A stretch of DNA of 64,000 nt from Variovorax paradoxus (GCF_009755665.1 NZ_CP046622.1:1550001-1614000), one strand, 5' to 3'. Shown: positions 1 to 12,120, numbered from the stretch's first letter. Made by a program: numbers and translations. Notes: generated by a model not told the origin, from the sequence alone.

Positions 1-1
1 C

Positions 2-1246
2 CCGCTGCGCGCGATGATCGTCGACAGCTGGTTCGATCCCTACGTGGGCGTGGTCATGCTGGTGCGCGTGGTGGACGGCCGCCTGGTGAAGGGCGAGCGC
101 ATCAAGATGATGGCGTCCGGCGCCACGTACAACGCCGACAACATCGGCGTCTTCACGCCGGCCAACGAGCCGCGTGCATCGCTCGAGGCGGGCGAGGTGG
201 GCTACATCATCGCGGGCATCAAGGAGCTGCAGGCCGCCAAGGTCGGCGACACCGTGACGCTCATCAAGCCGGGCACCGGCGGCGCGGCTGCCACTGCCAC
301 CGAGGCGCTGCCGGGCTTCAAGGAAATCCAACCGCAGGTGTTCGCCGGCCTCTACCCGACCGAAGCCAGCGAGTACGACTCGCTGCGCGACGCGCTGGAA
401 AAACTCAAGCTCAACGATTCGTCGCTGCGCTACGAGCCCGAGGTGAGCCAGGCGCTGGGCTTCGGCTTCCGCTGCGGCTTCCTGGGCCTGCTGCACATGG
501 AAATCGTGCAGGAGCGGCTCGAGCGCGAGTTCGACCAGGACCTGATCACCACCGCGCCGAGCGTGGTGTACCAGGTGGTGCGCAACGACGGCGAAGTCAT
601 CATGGTCGAGAACCCGTCCAAGATGCCAGACGTGGGCAAGATGAGCGAGATTCGCGAGCCGATCGTCACCGTGCATCTCTACATGCCGCAGGAATACGTG
701 GGCGCAGTGATGACGCTGGCCAACCAGAAGCGCGGCGTGCAGATGAACATGGCCTACCACGGCCGCCAGGTCATGCTGACCTACGAAATGCCGCTCGGCG
801 AAATCGTGCTCGACTTCTTCGACAAGCTGAAATCGGTCAGCCGCGGCTATGCCTCCATGGACTACGAGTTCAAGGAGTACCGCGCGTCCGACGTGGTCAA
901 GGTCGACATCCTGCTGAACGGCGAGAAGGTCGACGCGCTGTCCATCATCGTGCACCGCACCCAGTCGCAGTACCGCGGCCGGGCGGTGGTGTCGAAGATG
1001 CGCGAGATCATTTCGCGCCAGATGTTCGACGTTGCCATCCAGGCGGCCATCGGGGTGAACATCATTGCGCGTGAGACAATCAAGGCGCTGCGCAAGAACG
1101 TTCTTGCCAAGTGCTACGGCGGCGACATCACCCGCAAGAAAAAGCTGCTCGAGAAGCAGAAAGCGGGCAAGAAAAGAATGAAGCAGATCGGCTCCGTCGA
1201 GGTCCCGCAAGAGGCCTTCCTCGCGATTCTGCAAGTCGAAGACTGA
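2..1246 (+). CDS. lepA: Elongation factor 4 (LepA), 3' part
   Basis: LepA is a ribosome-binding translational GTPase that back-translocates or remodels stalled ribosomes. The gene is cut by the left window edge: 414 residues are present, and the family is usually about 600, so the G domain (roughly 185-190 residues) lies outside. The visible part starts in the beta-barrel domain II ([18 protein letters not shown]) and runs through domains III and V to the LepA-specific C-terminal domain. Its basic tail ([20 protein letters not shown], then [14 protein letters not shown]) is diagnostic. The lepA-lepB order is standard in proteobacteria; lepB begins 8 bases after the stop, so the two are surely co-transcribed. 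Confidence 0.98.
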   Translation, partial: PLRAMIVDSWFDPYVGVVMLVRVVDGRLVKGERIKMMASGATYNADNIGVFTPANEPRASLEAGEVGYIIAGIKELQAAKVGDTVTLIKPGTGGAAATATEALPGFKEIQPQVFAGLYPTEASEYDSLRDALEKLKLNDSSLRYEPEVSQALGFGFRCGFLGLLHMEIVQERLEREFDQDLITTAPSVVYQVVRNDGEVIMVENPSKMPDVGKMSEIREPIVTVHLYMPQEYVGAVMTLANQKRGVQMNMAYHGRQVMLTYEMPLGEIVLDFFDKLKSVSRGYASMDYEFKEYRASDVVKVDILLNGEKVDALSIIVHRTQSQYRGRAVVSKMREIISRQMFDVAIQAAIGVNIIARETIKALRKNVLAKCYGGDITRKKKLLEKQKAGKKRMKQIGSVEVPQEAFLAILQVED

Positions 1247-1254
1247 TCTCAAAA

Positions 1255-2220
1255 ATGGCATTCATCACTACTCTGGTCCTCGCGGCCTTTACCGGCTACG
1301 TCGGTGCCTGGTACTTTGGTGCCATCGAAGGCAACTTCGCGCTGCTCCTGTTCTGCGCCACCGTGGTTACCGGTCTCTACTGGCTGGCCGAGCGCTTCTA
1401 CTTCCTGCCGCGCCGCGAACGCGCCGCTGCCGCACTCGAGGCTTCGCTGAGCGAGCGCAACGCCCGCCTGGCCGGCCAGGGCATCACGCAGGTGGACACG
1501 GTCGACGCCAAGGCGAGCGAGCGCCTGCTCATGCAGCCGTGGTGGCTCGACTGGACGGCCGGGCTGTTCCCGGTGATCCTGGTGGTGTTCTTGCTGCGCT
1601 CGTTCCTGTACGAGCCCTTCAAGATCCCGTCGGGTTCGATGATGCCGACGCTCCTCACCGGCGACCTGATCCTGGTCAACAAGTTCACCTACGGCCTCCG
1701 GTTGCCGGTCATCAACACCAAGATCACAGACGGCACGCCGTTGGCGCGCGGCGACGTGGTGGTGTTCCGCTACCCGCCCAAGCCCAGCATGGACTACATC
1801 AAGCGCGTGGTCGGCATTCCGGGCGACGAGGTGGCCTACCTGAACAAGAAGCTCACGATCAACGGCCAGCCGGTTTCCAAGAACCCGATGCCCGACTACC
1901 TCGACGGCGACTCGATGCGCCTGCTCAAGCAGTTCACCGAAGACCTCGGCGGCAAGCAGCACAGGCTGCTCAACGACGACGCCGGCCCGGCTTTCGTCCA
2001 GGGCGCCACCGACTTTCCCTATCGCGAAAACTGCCGCTATTCGGTCGAGGGCGTGGTCTGCAAGGTGCCCGCCGGCAATTACTTCATGATGGGCGACAAC
2101 CGCGATAATTCGGCGGACTCCCGATTCTGGGGTTTCGTGCCGGACAAGAACATCGTGGGCAGGGCGTTCTTTGTGTGGATGAACTTCGGCGATCTGGGTC
2201 GCATCGGTCCATTTCAATAA
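1255..2220 (+). CDS. lepB: Signal peptidase I
   Basis: A 321-residue inner-membrane serine protease that removes signal peptides from Sec/Tat-exported proteins. Membrane segments are seen near residues 3-20 and 27-45, and a further one at about 101-116 leads into the catalytic domain. The Ser-Lys dyad is visible: S128 in PSGSMMPT and K183 in YIKRVVGIPGDE. The family boxes GDNRDNSADSR and NIVGRAFFVWMNFG follow. The ATG at 1255 is preferred over an upstream in-frame ATG at 1111 because that one lies inside lepA and the N-terminus MAFITT fits the family. Downstream comes the DUF4845 gene, then rnc, a layout typical of Burkholderiales. Confidence 0.98.
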   Translation: MAFITTLVLAAFTGYVGAWYFGAIEGNFALLLFCATVVTGLYWLAERFYFLPRRERAAAALEASLSERNARLAGQGITQVDTVDAKASERLLMQPWWLDWTAGLFPVILVVFLLRSFLYEPFKIPSGSMMPTLLTGDLILVNKFTYGLRLPVINTKITDGTPLARGDVVVFRYPPKPSMDYIKRVVGIPGDEVAYLNKKLTINGQPVSKNPMPDYLDGDSMRLLKQFTEDLGGKQHRLLNDDAGPAFVQGATDFPYRENCRYSVEGVVCKVPAGNYFMMGDNRDNSADSRFWGFVPDKNIVGRAFFVWMNFGDLGRIGPFQ

Positions 2221-2251
2221 GTAATCAGCATTGTTCGAGGGGTAAGAGGGC

Positions 2252-2620
2252 ATGAGAACAAATCGGTCCATCCGCAGCAGGGCCGCGCACCAGCGCGGCA
2301 TCTCGTTCATCGGTCTGGTGTTTGTCGCCGTGGTGCTGGGTTGCCTGGGCGTGGTCATCGCGCAGGTCATCCCTACGCTGATCGAGTACCAGGCCATCGA
2401 CAAGGCTGCCAACAAGGCCAAGGAAGGCACCACCGTGCCCGAAGTGCGCGCCATCTTCGACCGCGCGCAAGCCATCGACGACTTCAAGTCCGTTTCGGGC
2501 AAGGACCTCGACATCAAGAAGGTCGGCGACAAGGTCGTCGTGTCGTATGCCTATGAGCGGGAAATTCCGCTGTTCGGCCCGGCCTACCTGGTGCTCAAGT
2601 ACAAAGGCGAGACCCGCTGA
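2252..2620 (+). CDS. DUF4845 family small membrane protein
   Basis: A 122-residue protein with a short basic N-terminus ([16 protein letters not shown]) and one hydrophobic segment at about residues 17-38, rich in V, L and G. A small soluble domain follows (about 40-122). The N-terminus resembles a prepilin-like leader ([11 protein letters not shown]), as is usual for DUF4845 proteins in betaproteobacteria. The family's function is unknown. Its constant place between lepB and rnc suggests an envelope role tied to this operon, which is an inference. A GAGGGGTAAGAGGG stretch just upstream serves as ribosome-binding site. Confidence 0.9.
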   Translation: MRTNRSIRSRAAHQRGISFIGLVFVAVVLGCLGVVIAQVIPTLIEYQAIDKAANKAKEGTTVPEVRAIFDRAQAIDDFKSVSGKDLDIKKVGDKVVVSYAYEREIPLFGPAYLVLKYKGETR

Positions 2621-2637
2621 ACGCGGCGACACGCAAG

Positions 2638-3324
2638 GTGGACGGCGGCCTCGTAGCGCTGCAGGAGCGCCTCAAGCATTCGTTCTCCGACACGCGGCTG
2701 CTCCAGCTCGCGCTCACGCACCGCAGTTTTTCGGCTGACCACAACGAGCGCCTGGAGTTTCTCGGCGACTCGGTGCTCAACCTCGCGGTGTCGCACCTGC
2801 TCTACACCCGCCTTTCGGCCTTGCCCGAAGGCGATCTGTCGCGCGTGCGGGCCAACCTGGTCAAGCAAGACACCTTGCATCGCCTGGCGCTCGAGCTCCA
2901 GCTGTCGCCGCTGCTTCGGCTCGGCGAGGGCGAGGCGCGCTCCGGCGGGCCTAATCGGCCCTCGATCCTCGCCGATGCGCTCGAAGCGCTGATCGGCGCG
3001 GTCTACCTCGACGCGGGCTTTGCGGCCGCCGAGGCGCTGGTGCGCCGCCTCTACGAGTCCGTGGAAATCAATCCGCGCATGGAAGCCGCCGCCAAGGACC
3101 CGAAGACCGAATTGCAGGAATGGCTCCAGGGCCACAAAATGAAGTTGCCGGTGTACCGCGTAGCGGCCACGCTCGGCGCCGCGCACAAACAGACTTTCGA
3201 TGTCGAGTGCGAGGTGCCGGAGCTGGGCCTGCGCGAACGCGGCATCGGTGGCTCGCGCCGCGCCGGCGAGCAGGCTGCCGCGGCGGCCATGTTGATCCGG
3301 CTCAAGGCACGCGGGGCCGCGTGA
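2638..3324 (+). CDS. rnc: Ribonuclease III
   Basis: A 228-residue double-stranded-RNA endonuclease for rRNA and mRNA processing. The catalytic domain carries the signature [11 protein letters not shown] at residues 37-47 (E40 and D44) and the second acidic pair D113/E116 in [18 protein letters not shown]. The C-terminal dsRNA-binding domain covers about residues 154-226 ([12 protein letters not shown], then [14 protein letters not shown]). The start is GTG at 2638, 17 bases after the DUF4845 stop; no ATG gives a full-length product and no strong ribosome-binding site is seen, so translational coupling is plausible. era follows after 7 bases, the classic rnc-era pairing. Confidence 0.97.
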   Translation: MDGGLVALQERLKHSFSDTRLLQLALTHRSFSADHNERLEFLGDSVLNLAVSHLLYTRLSALPEGDLSRVRANLVKQDTLHRLALELQLSPLLRLGEGEARSGGPNRPSILADALEALIGAVYLDAGFAAAEALVRRLYESVEINPRMEAAAKDPKTELQEWLQGHKMKLPVYRVAATLGAAHKQTFDVECEVPELGLRERGIGGSRRAGEQAAAAAMLIRLKARGAA

Positions 3325-3331
3325 AACCAGA

Positions 3332-4300
3332 ATGAACGACGCTATAAATTCAGCAGCAGAACACCCCGAAGACGCAGCGAGCGGAACGGGTAGAACGGGG
3401 CCCCAGCACTGCGGCCTGGTGGCCATTGTCGGCAAGCCCAACGTGGGCAAGTCGACGCTGCTCAACGCGCTGGTGGGCCAGAAGATCAGCATCACCTCGC
3501 GCAAGGCGCAAACCACGCGGCACCGCATCACGGGCATGCGCACAATCGGTGCCACGCAGTTCGTGTTCGTCGATACGCCGGGTTTCCAGACGCTGCACGC
3601 CAATGCGTTGAACAAGTCGCTCAACAAGACCGTGCAGGGCGCGGTCGGCGATGTGGACCTGATTCTCTTCGTGGTCGAGGCGGGCAGCTTCACGCCGGCC
3701 GACGAGCGGGTGCTCAAGCTGCTCGGCAAGGGCATTCCAACCGTTCTGCTGGCCAATAAGCTCGACAACGTGCACCGCCGCGGCGACATCGCACCCTGGC
3801 TGCAGACCATGCAGGCGAAGCACCCCTTCGCCGAGTTCGTGCCGATGTCGGCCAAGAACCCCAAGGATGTCGAGCGCCTGTTCGGCATCTGCGAAAAATA
3901 CCTGCCCGAGCAACCCTGGTTCTACGCCGAGGACGAACTCACCGACCGCAGCGAGAAATTCCTTGCCGGTGAACTGGTGCGCGAAAAGCTGTTCCGCCTG
4001 ACCGGAGACGAACTGCCTTACACCTCGACGGTGATCATCGACAAGTTCGAGGAAGAGCCGCCGCAGAAAAAGGGCCAGAAGCGCCTGCTGCGCATTGCCG
4101 CCACCATCGTGGTCGAGCGCGACGGCCACAAGGCCATGGTCATCGGCGACAAGGGCGAGCGGATCAAGCGCATCGGCATGGAAACACGCGTCGAGCTCGA
4201 GAAGCTGGCCGACGCCAAGGTTTTCCTCGAACTGTGGGTGAAGGTGCGCTCCGGCTGGGCAGACGACGAAGCGCGCGTGCGCTCGTTCGGCTACGAATGA
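3332..4300 (+). CDS. era: GTPase Era
   Basis: A 322-residue essential GTPase that binds the 3' end of 16S rRNA and checks 30S subunit assembly. G1 is GKPNVGKST at residues 34-42, G3 is DTPGF at 81-85 and G4 is NKLD at 142-145. The C-terminal KH domain (about 225-305) includes [13 protein letters not shown]. It is about 20 residues longer than the E. coli protein because of an extra N-terminal stretch (residues 1-28) rich in A, E and G, common in Comamonadaceae. recO starts one base after the stop. Confidence 0.98.
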   Translation: MNDAINSAAEHPEDAASGTGRTGPQHCGLVAIVGKPNVGKSTLLNALVGQKISITSRKAQTTRHRITGMRTIGATQFVFVDTPGFQTLHANALNKSLNKTVQGAVGDVDLILFVVEAGSFTPADERVLKLLGKGIPTVLLANKLDNVHRRGDIAPWLQTMQAKHPFAEFVPMSAKNPKDVERLFGICEKYLPEQPWFYAEDELTDRSEKFLAGELVREKLFRLTGDELPYTSTVIIDKFEEEPPQKKGQKRLLRIAATIVVERDGHKAMVIGDKGERIKRIGMETRVELEKLADAKVFLELWVKVRSGWADDEARVRSFGYE

Positions 4301-4301
4301 A

Positions 4302-5075
4302 GTGGCGACTGCCCACCGCGTCTCGCACGAACCGGCGTATGTGCTCCATCGCTACGACTGGAGCGAATCGAGCCTGATCCTCGAGGTCTTCACCCGCCAC
4401 CACGGTCGCATCGCGCTCGTGGCCAAGGGGGCGAAGAGGCCGAGCTCCAATTTCAGGCCCGTGCTGCTGCCGCTGCAGCCGCTGCAACTCAACTATGGCG
4501 GCGACGCCGAGATCCGCACGCTTAAAGGCGCCGAGTGGATGGGCGGCCACGTCATGCCGACGGGCGAGGCGCTGCTCTCGGGCTACTACGTCAACGAATT
4601 GCTGCTGCGCCTGCTCGCGCGGGACGACGCCCATGAAGCGCTGTTCGACGCGTACGCGGGCGTGGTGCAGGTGCTGGCGGGCGACCACGCCGGTGCACAG
4701 GCCGCAACCCAGGCCGCGGCGCTGCGCGCTTTCGAGCTGCTGCTGCTGCGCGAAGTGGGCCTGTTGCCGTCGCTCGACGCGCAGACCCTCACGCTCGAGC
4801 CGCTGGTGGCGGAGGCACGCTACAGCCTGGTGCCGGAAGCCGGTTTGCGGCTGGCGGGCGAGGGCGAGGCGGCCCTGGCCGGGGCCGATTGGCAATCGCT
4901 GCAGGGCGTGCTCGACGATCGCGCCCCCTTTACCGCCACGCTGCGGGAGGTGGCGACCATGAACGCCGGCAGCAACAGTGCCCTCAGAAACCAGCTGCGC
5001 GCCTTGCTCAACTACCATTGCGGTGTGTCCACGCTGCGCACGCGGCAGATGATGAGAGATTTGCAAGCCCTATGA
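4302..5075 (+). CDS. recO: DNA repair protein RecO
   Basis: A 257-residue RecFOR-pathway mediator that helps load RecA on SSB-coated single-stranded DNA. The N-terminal OB-fold reads [20 protein letters not shown] and is followed by the typical [20 protein letters not shown]. The central and C-terminal parts are helical ([35 protein letters not shown]). The start is GTG at 4302, immediately after the era stop. pdxJ overlaps the end by 4 bases (ATGA), so the rnc-era-recO-pdxJ-acpS genes are almost certainly one transcript. Confidence 0.95.
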   Translation: MATAHRVSHEPAYVLHRYDWSESSLILEVFTRHHGRIALVAKGAKRPSSNFRPVLLPLQPLQLNYGGDAEIRTLKGAEWMGGHVMPTGEALLSGYYVNELLLRLLARDDAHEALFDAYAGVVQVLAGDHAGAQAATQAAALRAFELLLLREVGLLPSLDAQTLTLEPLVAEARYSLVPEAGLRLAGEGEAALAGADWQSLQGVLDDRAPFTATLREVATMNAGSNSALRNQLRALLNYHCGVSTLRTRQMMRDLQAL

Positions 5076-5836
5076 GCACTTCCGGCCATTCCGCTACCAC
5101 GTCGCTGTCGGTCAACCTGAACAAGGTGGCCCTTGTGCGCAACACGCGCCACCTGGGCATTCCGAGCGTGCTGAAGGCTGCCAACGCCTGCCTTGCCGCC
5201 GGTGCGCAGGGCATCACGGTGCATCCGCGGCCGGACGCGCGTCACATCCGCGTGCACGACGTGAGCGACCTCTCCGCGCTGCTTGCAAAGGACTGGCCGG
5301 GCATCGAATTCAACATCGAAGGCAATCCGTTCCACAACCTGATGGACTTCGTGCGCGAGCTGAAGCCGCATCAAGCCACTTTTGTGCCCGACAGCGAATC
5401 GCAATCGACCAGCGACCATGGCTGGAGCTTTCCGGAAGATGCCGAGCGCCTGCGCCCGGTGATTGCCGAGGCCAAGGCCCTGGGGGTCCGCGTGAGCCTG
5501 TTCATGGACCCGATTCCCGAGATGATGGCCGCTGCGAAGGCCGTGGGCGCCGATCGCGTCGAGCTGTACACCGAGGGATATGCCGCATCGCGCGGCACTT
5601 CGAACGAAGCGGCCGTGCTTGCGCGCTACGTCGAATCGGCTCGTGCGGCGCAGGCTGCGGGCCTGGGCATCAACGCGGGCCATGACCTGAGCCGCGACAA
5701 CCTGACCGCTTTCCTGCGTGCCGTGCGCGGCGTCCAGGAGGTCTCGATCGGCCACGCCTTCATCGCCGACGCGCTCGAGCTGGGCTACGCGGCCACCACG
5801 CGGGACTACCTGCGCTGCATCGACGAGGCCAAGTGA
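5072..5836 (+). CDS. pdxJ: Pyridoxine 5'-phosphate synthase
   Basis: A 254-residue TIM-barrel enzyme that condenses 1-deoxy-D-xylulose 5-phosphate with 3-amino-1-hydroxyacetone 1-phosphate to give pyridoxine 5'-phosphate, the last de novo step of vitamin B6 synthesis. Recognisable stretches are [38 protein letters not shown] and [13 protein letters not shown], in the family order. The ATG at 5072 overlaps the recO stop by 4 bases. A much longer in-frame extension upstream lies inside recO and is not real. Confidence 0.98.
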   Translation: MSTSGHSATTSLSVNLNKVALVRNTRHLGIPSVLKAANACLAAGAQGITVHPRPDARHIRVHDVSDLSALLAKDWPGIEFNIEGNPFHNLMDFVRELKPHQATFVPDSESQSTSDHGWSFPEDAERLRPVIAEAKALGVRVSLFMDPIPEMMAAAKAVGADRVELYTEGYAASRGTSNEAAVLARYVESARAAQAAGLGINAGHDLSRDNLTAFLRAVRGVQEVSIGHAFIADALELGYAATTRDYLRCIDEAK

Positions 5837-5849
5837 GCGCTCCAGCGGC

Positions 5850-6251
5850 ATGATCTACGGCATCGGCACCGACATCTGCGACCTGCGTCGCATCGCCGCG
5901 ACCTTCGAGCGCCAAGGCGAGCGCTTTGCCCACCGGGTGCTCAGCGACGCCGAGTTCGCGGTGTGGAAGGCCCGTAGCGAGCGCTGGCCCAAGCGCGGCC
6001 TGAGCTATCTCGCAACGCGCTTTTCCGCCAAAGAGGCCTTCAGCAAGGCCATCGGCCTGGGCATGCGCATGCCGATGACCTGGCGCCTGTGCGAGATCGC
6101 GAACCTGCGCAGCGGCAAGCCCGTCATCGTGTTGCACGGCGAGTTGAAAGAATGGTTCGAGGCCAAGGGCCTCACGGCACACGTGACGGTGACCGATGAA
6201 ACCGAATATGCGGCGAGCTTCGTCGTGGTCGAATACAAGAACGAGGCATGA
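5850..6251 (+). CDS. acpS: Holo-[acyl-carrier-protein] synthase
   Basis: A 133-residue phosphopantetheinyl transferase that moves 4'-phosphopantetheine from CoA to the serine of acyl carrier protein. The two Mg-binding signatures are visible: GIGTDICD with D8, and [13 protein letters not shown] with E62. Length fits the family (about 125-135). It follows pdxJ after 13 bases, as in many proteobacteria, and its stop overlaps the nagZ start by 4 bases (ATGA). Confidence 0.97.
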   Translation: MIYGIGTDICDLRRIAATFERQGERFAHRVLSDAEFAVWKARSERWPKRGLSYLATRFSAKEAFSKAIGLGMRMPMTWRLCEIANLRSGKPVIVLHGELKEWFEAKGLTAHVTVTDETEYAASFVVVEYKNEA

Positions 6252-7342
6252 CCCTGGCAACGACAACCCTTCACGCGCCGCTGATCATCGATGTGGCGGG
6301 CGCGGAACTCAACGATGCGGATCGTCGCCGGGTAGAAAACCCCTTGGTAGGTGGCGTGATTCATTTCGCCCGCAACTGGCAGAGCCGTGCACAGATGACC
6401 GCGCTCAATGCAGAGTTGAAGGCCATTCGCCCCGATCTGCTGATCTGCGTCGACCATGAAGGCGGCCGCGTGCAGCGGTTTCGCAGCGACGGCTTCACGC
6501 GCCTGCCCTCGATGCGCGCCCTGGGCGAGCTGTGGATGCGCGATGCAATGCGTGCCACGCAGGCAGCAACGGCAACGGGCCAGGTGCTTGCGGCCGAACT
6601 GCGCGCTTGCGGCATCGACTTCAGCTTTGCGCCGGTGCTCGATGTGGACCACGGCGGCAGCAGCGTCATCGGCGACCGCAGCTTTCACCGCGATCCGCGG
6701 GTGGTGGCGCTGCTGGCGAAGAGCGTGATGCACGGCATGCTGCAGATGGGCATGCGCAACTGCGGCAAGCACTTTCCGGGGCATGGTTTCGTCACGGCCG
6801 ACTCGCACGTCGAGATTCCGGTCGACCGCCGCGGATTGAAGGCGATCCTGGAAGACGACGCACGGCCGTTCGACTGGCTGTCGGGCACGCTCACGGCCAT
6901 GATGCCGGCGCACGTGATCTACCCGAAGGTGGACAAGCGGCCTGCGGGTTTCTCTTCGAAATGGCTGAAGGATGTGTTGCGCACCCGGCTCGCTTTCGAC
7001 GGCGCGATCTTCAGCGATGACCTGAGCATGGAGGCGGGGCGCTACATCGACGGCCAGCTGCTGAGCTATGCCGATGCCGCGTTGGCGGCGCTCGATGCGG
7101 GCTGCGACCTGGCGATGCTGTGCAACCAGAGCATCGGCGAAGGTCGGCCGCTCGACGAACTGCTCGATGAGTTCAGCGCTGCCGCCAAGGCAGGGCGTTG
7201 GCAGCCCGAAGCCGCCAGTGAAGCGCGCCGGCGGGCGCTGCTTCCTGATGCACCGCACGCCGATTGGGATGCGCTCGTCGGCTCGACGGGATACAGGCAG
7301 GCAAGGCAAGTACTGGCGAAGGCCGGTCTGGCCAGCGCCTGA
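6248..7342 (+). CDS. nagZ: Beta-N-acetylhexosaminidase (peptidoglycan recycling)
   Basis: A 364-residue glycoside hydrolase family 3 enzyme that removes GlcNAc from GlcNAc-anhydroMurNAc muropeptides in the cytoplasm, feeding cell-wall recycling and, in many species, AmpC induction. Signatures are [13 protein letters not shown] at about residues 67-79, [10 protein letters not shown] at about 125-134, KHFPGHG at 174-180 and the nucleophile motif FSDDLSM at 255-261. The start overlaps acpS by 4 bases. It ends the leftward plus-strand operon and converges on the YgjP-like gene with only 14 bases between stops; no clear terminator is seen there. Confidence 0.97.
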   Translation: MTLATTTLHAPLIIDVAGAELNDADRRRVENPLVGGVIHFARNWQSRAQMTALNAELKAIRPDLLICVDHEGGRVQRFRSDGFTRLPSMRALGELWMRDAMRATQAATATGQVLAAELRACGIDFSFAPVLDVDHGGSSVIGDRSFHRDPRVVALLAKSVMHGMLQMGMRNCGKHFPGHGFVTADSHVEIPVDRRGLKAILEDDARPFDWLSGTLTAMMPAHVIYPKVDKRPAGFSSKWLKDVLRTRLAFDGAIFSDDLSMEAGRYIDGQLLSYADAALAALDAGCDLAMLCNQSIGEGRPLDELLDEFSAAAKAGRWQPEAASEARRRALLPDAPHADWDALVGSTGYRQARQVLAKAGLASA

Positions 7343-7356
7343 GGCCCGGCGCTTGG

Positions 7357-7896
7357 TTACGGCGCCTTGCCTGCAACCGGAAGCTGCGGCGAGTTCGCCC
7401 ACAGGCGCTCGCCGCCGGAATCCAGGTGCGTCAGGTACAGCCGGACATCGAATTCCAGCCGGTGATAGCCGGGCTCCATGTGCTCGCAGAGCGCGTAGAA
7501 GCTCTTGTCATGGTCCCGCTCCTTCATGTGCGCGAGCTCGTGGACCACGATCATGCGCAGCCACTCGAGCGGCACTTCCTTGAACAGGGTCGCCACGCGG
7601 ATCTCGCGCTTGGTCTTGAGCTTGCTGCCCTGCACGCGTGAAACGGTGGTGTGCGTGCCGAGCGCATTGCGGATCACGTGCAGCTTGCTGTCGAACGCAA
7701 CCTTGGAGAGCGGCGGCGCCTTGCGCATGAAGTCGCTCTTGAGTTCGCTCACGTACTCATAAAGCGCCCGGTCCGTCTGCACCTCGTGCATGGGACCGGG
7801 ATAGCGGCTGCGCAGCAACGACGCGAGTCCTTCGGTTTCGACCAGTTGCCGGACCTGGGCCAGCAGCGTGGGCGGATACCCCGCGAGATACTTCAT
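7357..7896 (-). CDS. YgjP-like metal-dependent hydrolase (DUF45/M48-like)
   Basis: A 179-residue protein with a zinc-metalloprotease HExxH site: H119-E120-L-A-H123 in VVHELAHMKERDHDKSFY, followed by a conserved CEHMEPGYHR stretch. This is the YgjP/SprT-like (DUF45, WLM-related) fold. No substrate is known for the family. The ATG at 7896 overlaps the stop of the Hsp70-like gene by 4 bases (ATGA); the frame stays open upstream but only over that gene. Close coupling to a chaperone-like ATPase suggests a joint role in protein quality control, which is inference. Confidence 0.88.
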   Translation of the reverse strand: MKYLAGYPPTLLAQVRQLVETEGLASLLRSRYPGPMHEVQTDRALYEYVSELKSDFMRKAPPLSKVAFDSKLHVIRNALGTHTTVSRVQGSKLKTKREIRVATLFKEVPLEWLRMIVVHELAHMKERDHDKSFYALCEHMEPGYHRLEFDVRLYLTHLDSGGERLWANSPQLPVAGKAP

Positions 7897-9157
7897 GCAG
7901 CCGATCCGGCGCAGGCGAGCCCGGTGGCCACGCCGCCGAACAGGTCGCCTTCGACGAGCGTCACGCCGGCAAAGCTCTTGCGCAGTGCCTGCTGGAATGG
8001 CCGCAGGGCCGAAGAGCCACCGGTCAGATAGATGGCGTCGAGATCCCCGCTGCGCAGCCCGGCGCGCTTGACACAGGCGTGGGCGCAGGCAATCACGCTT
8101 TCGAGCAGCGGTGAGAGTTGCTGAGCCATGTCGGCGGGCGAGAGCGAGGCGACCAAGCCTGGTTCGGCGCACGAAAGGTCGATGGCGGTAGGTGCATCGT
8201 TGACCGAAGTGTCGATCTTCGCCTGCTCCACTTCACTGGCAATGCGGTGTCCGTGCCTTTCTTCGAGCACCGCCATCAGCCGGTCGTGCAGCCGCGTATC
8301 GCCGTAGCTCGTACGCAGGTCTTTCGCCTGCCGCACCGCCTTGGCGGCATACAGCCAGTTGATCAGGTGCCAGGACGAAAGCTCGAAGAACACCTTGCTC
8401 GGAACCTCGCGCCCCTGCGGCCCTGTGTGGCGAAAGCCGAATTCCGGCATCACGCGGTCGAGGTTCAAGCGCTGGTCGAAGTCGGTGCCGCCGATGTGCA
8501 CGCCGCTGGTGGCCAGCACATCGTCGCTGCGGTCTTCACGCGCGGCGCGATCGGGGCCGACCCGCACCACGGTGAAGTCGGAAGTGCCGCCGCCCACGTC
8601 GACGATCAGCACCAGAGACTCTTTCGTGATGCGCTGCTCGTAGTCGAAGGCCGCCGCAATGGGTTCGAGCTGAAAGGCGATGTCGCGAAACCCCGCGGCA
8701 CGGGCCGCGTGGCGCAGGCTTTCTTCCGCGCGCTCGTCGCGCTTCGAATCGTCGTCCACGAAATGAACCGGGCGGCCGATGACGACGCGCTCGGGCACCC
8801 CGCCCAGTTCACGGCCGGCTCGCGCGGCCAACTCGCGCAAGAAGCGCGCGATGATGTCCTCGAAGCTCACGAGACCGTCGTAGATAGCCGTTTTTTCCTG
8901 CATCAGCGCGCTGCCGAGCAGGCTCTTCAGCGAACGCATCAGGCGGCCTTCGACACCCGCGAGGTAGAGCGCAACCGCATCGCGGCCGAAGTGCGTGGTG
9001 CGGTCTTCGGCGTTGAAGAAAATCGCGGTGGGCAAGGTAGTGGCCGCACCTTCGATGGGCAGCAGGCGGGCCACGCCGTCGACCCGACAGGCCACGGCGG
9101 AATTGGAGGTGCCGAAGTCGATGCCGATCGTCGGCAGCGACGACGGTAACTTCACGC

Positions 9158-9161
<4 letters not shown>
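7893..9161 (-). CDS. Hsp70-family protein (YegD-like)
   Basis: A 422-residue actin/Hsp70-fold ATPase without the long substrate-binding domain of DnaK (about 640). The phosphate-1 loop is [17 protein letters not shown] (residues 12-28), phosphate-2 is [15 protein letters not shown] and the adenosine motif is [17 protein letters not shown] near the C-terminus. This matches the YegD class, whose clients are unknown. The start overlaps the lysS stop by 4 bases and its own stop overlaps the metallohydrolase start by 4 bases, so lysS, this gene and the hydrolase are probably translationally coupled. Confidence 0.92.
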
Positions 9162-10720
<1,559 letters not shown>

Positions 10721-10822
10721 GGAGAACGGAGGAGGGCGCAACGGGAGCATGCGCAACCTGCCATTTTAGCCGATAGGGTTCGAATGGAACCTGCCTCCAG
10801 TGCCCGCCAATCCTGCGCGATA

Positions 10823-10841
10823 CGCTATGAAAAAAGTAGCG
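10823..10841. repeat. Short inverted repeat with T-rich loop
   Basis: CGCTA and TAGCG arms (10823-10827 and 10837-10841) flank an A-rich loop, which reads TTTTTT on the minus strand. It sits directly after the stop of the LON-domain gene and before lysS. Small GCTA...TAGC hairpins of this sort recur in Comamonadaceae intergenic DNA as I recall; it could also weakly attenuate read-through. The stem is too short for a confident terminator. Confidence 0.35.
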
Positions 10842-10843
10842 AA

Positions 10844-11491
10844 CTATTCAGTGATGCCCGCACGCGCGAGCAGATCGCTGACCAGTTCGAGCCGCATCAG
10901 CGGGCTCTCGAGTTCCATGAGCCGTTGCCGCAGTTCGAGTTGCATGGGCACCAGTTCGCACCAGCGGTTGGCAACCCAGCCGCAGTCGTTGAACTGGTAG
11001 GGCTCGCCCATGGGCAGGCGCACGGCCTCGGTGCCCTGCGCGCGGCGGCGTTCTTCGAGCGTGTCGACGAGGCGCCGCAGCGCCGTGGCGGTGTGCTGCA
11101 GGTCGTCCGGAATTTCGATGGCGGCGTCTGCAATCACTGCTTCGACTTCAGCCACCCACAAGCCGTATTTCTGCAGCTCGGTACGGCGGACCCGGAATCG
11201 CTGGGTGCCGACGCATTCGATCTGGAGCAGGCCGCTTTGCGGTGATTCGAACTCGCGAATGACGGCCAGCGTGCCGATGGCGGCAAAGCTTTCGGCGTCG
11301 GCACCTGCCTTGCGCACTTCGCTGCCGCTTGTGAGGCTGACCACGCCGAAAGGTGCATCGGCCTTGCGGCATTTGCCCACCATGTCGAGATAACGTACCT
11401 CGAAAATACGCAGCGGAAGCACGCCGCCCGGAAAGAGAACCGTACCGAGCGGGAACAATGGCAGTGAATGCAGAAGGGGCTGTGTCGTCAT
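10844..11491 (-). CDS. LON N-terminal (substrate-binding) domain protein
   Basis: A 215-residue stand-alone copy of the Lon protease N-terminal domain (PUA-like, peptidase S16 family PF02190) without AAA or protease parts. The opening PLLHSLPLFPLGTVLFPGG and LRIFEVRYLDM are diagnostic. Its function is unresolved; cereblon-like and bacterial stand-alone forms are thought to bind peptides. The ATG at 11491 has an AAGG ribosome-binding site 7 bases upstream; ATGs further up in frame (to 11542) lack one and run into the divergent yggT start region. Confidence 0.9.
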   Translation of the reverse strand: MTTQPLLHSLPLFPLGTVLFPGGVLPLRIFEVRYLDMVGKCRKADAPFGVVSLTSGSEVRKAGADAESFAAIGTLAVIREFESPQSGLLQIECVGTQRFRVRRTELQKYGLWVAEVEAVIADAAIEIPDDLQHTATALRRLVDTLEERRRAQGTEAVRLPMGEPYQFNDCGWVANRWCELVPMQLELRQRLMELESPLMRLELVSDLLARAGITE

Positions 11492-11540
11492 CGAAGAACC
11501 TTGCATGGCTATCATCGCATTCCGCTCACGACCCTGCCCC

Positions 11541-12098
11541 ATGCTCTACCAGATCCCCTCGTTTCTTCTCGACGTGATCGTCGGCCTGCTCGGCGGCGCC
11601 TGCCTGCTGCGCCTTTACATGCAGTACCACCGGGTGCCGTTCGGCAATCCGCTCGGGCGCTTCGTGTTTGCGATTACCGACTGGATCGTGCTGCCGCTGC
11701 GCCGCATCGTGCCGTCGGTCAAGCGCTGGGACCTGGCGAGCGCCATCGCGGCGTGGCTGCTGGTGATCGTGAAGTTCCTGCTGCTGTGGCTGCTGATCGG
11801 CAACCTCGGGCGAATCGCGGCCTTGCCGCTGGTGTCGCTGGTGGGGCTGATGCAGCTCGCGGTGTCGGGCCTTACCGCGCTGCTGGTGGTCTATGCCGTG
11901 CTGTCGTGGATACCGGGCGCCTCGCCGATGTTGCTCGACCTCATCTCGCGGTTGGCCGAGCCGCTGGTGCGGCCCTTCCGGCGCTTCATTCCGCTGATTG
12001 GCGGCGTGGACCTGTCGCCCCTGGCCGCGATCGTGGTGCTGCAGGTGATTGCCATCGTGCTGGGCAACCTGCTGGTGTGGGCCTACCGGCTGGGCTGA
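11541..12098 (+). CDS. YggT family integral membrane protein
   Basis: A 185-residue hydrophobic protein with two YggT repeats. The first covers about residues 1-85 (DVIVGLLGGACLLRLYMQY; GRFVFAITDWIVLPLRRI), the second about 100-185 (ALLVVYAVLSWIPGAS; RLAEPLVRPFRRFIPLIGG). Each has a pair of membrane segments and the hallmark (A/S)-x-x-x-P-(L/I)-R-R/PFRR motif. The family is linked to osmotic tolerance and cell-division genes in other bacteria, without a proven mechanism. The ATG at 11541 (MLYQIPS) is preferred over an in-frame ATG 12 codons upstream. It is transcribed divergently from the LON-domain gene and converges on accD. Confidence 0.9.
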   Translation: MLYQIPSFLLDVIVGLLGGACLLRLYMQYHRVPFGNPLGRFVFAITDWIVLPLRRIVPSVKRWDLASAIAAWLLVIVKFLLLWLLIGNLGRIAALPLVSLVGLMQLAVSGLTALLVVYAVLSWIPGASPMLLDLISRLAEPLVRPFRRFIPLIGGVDLSPLAAIVVLQVIAIVLGNLLVWAYRLG

Positions 12099-12120
12099 GG
12101 CCCTTCCGGCAGCATTCTTG

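Noticed and set aside
1249..2532. A 427-codon minus-strand ORF across lepB and the DUF4845 gene
   Set aside because: It is the antisense of lepB; high GC gives long open shadow frames. No family motif, and lepB is certain.
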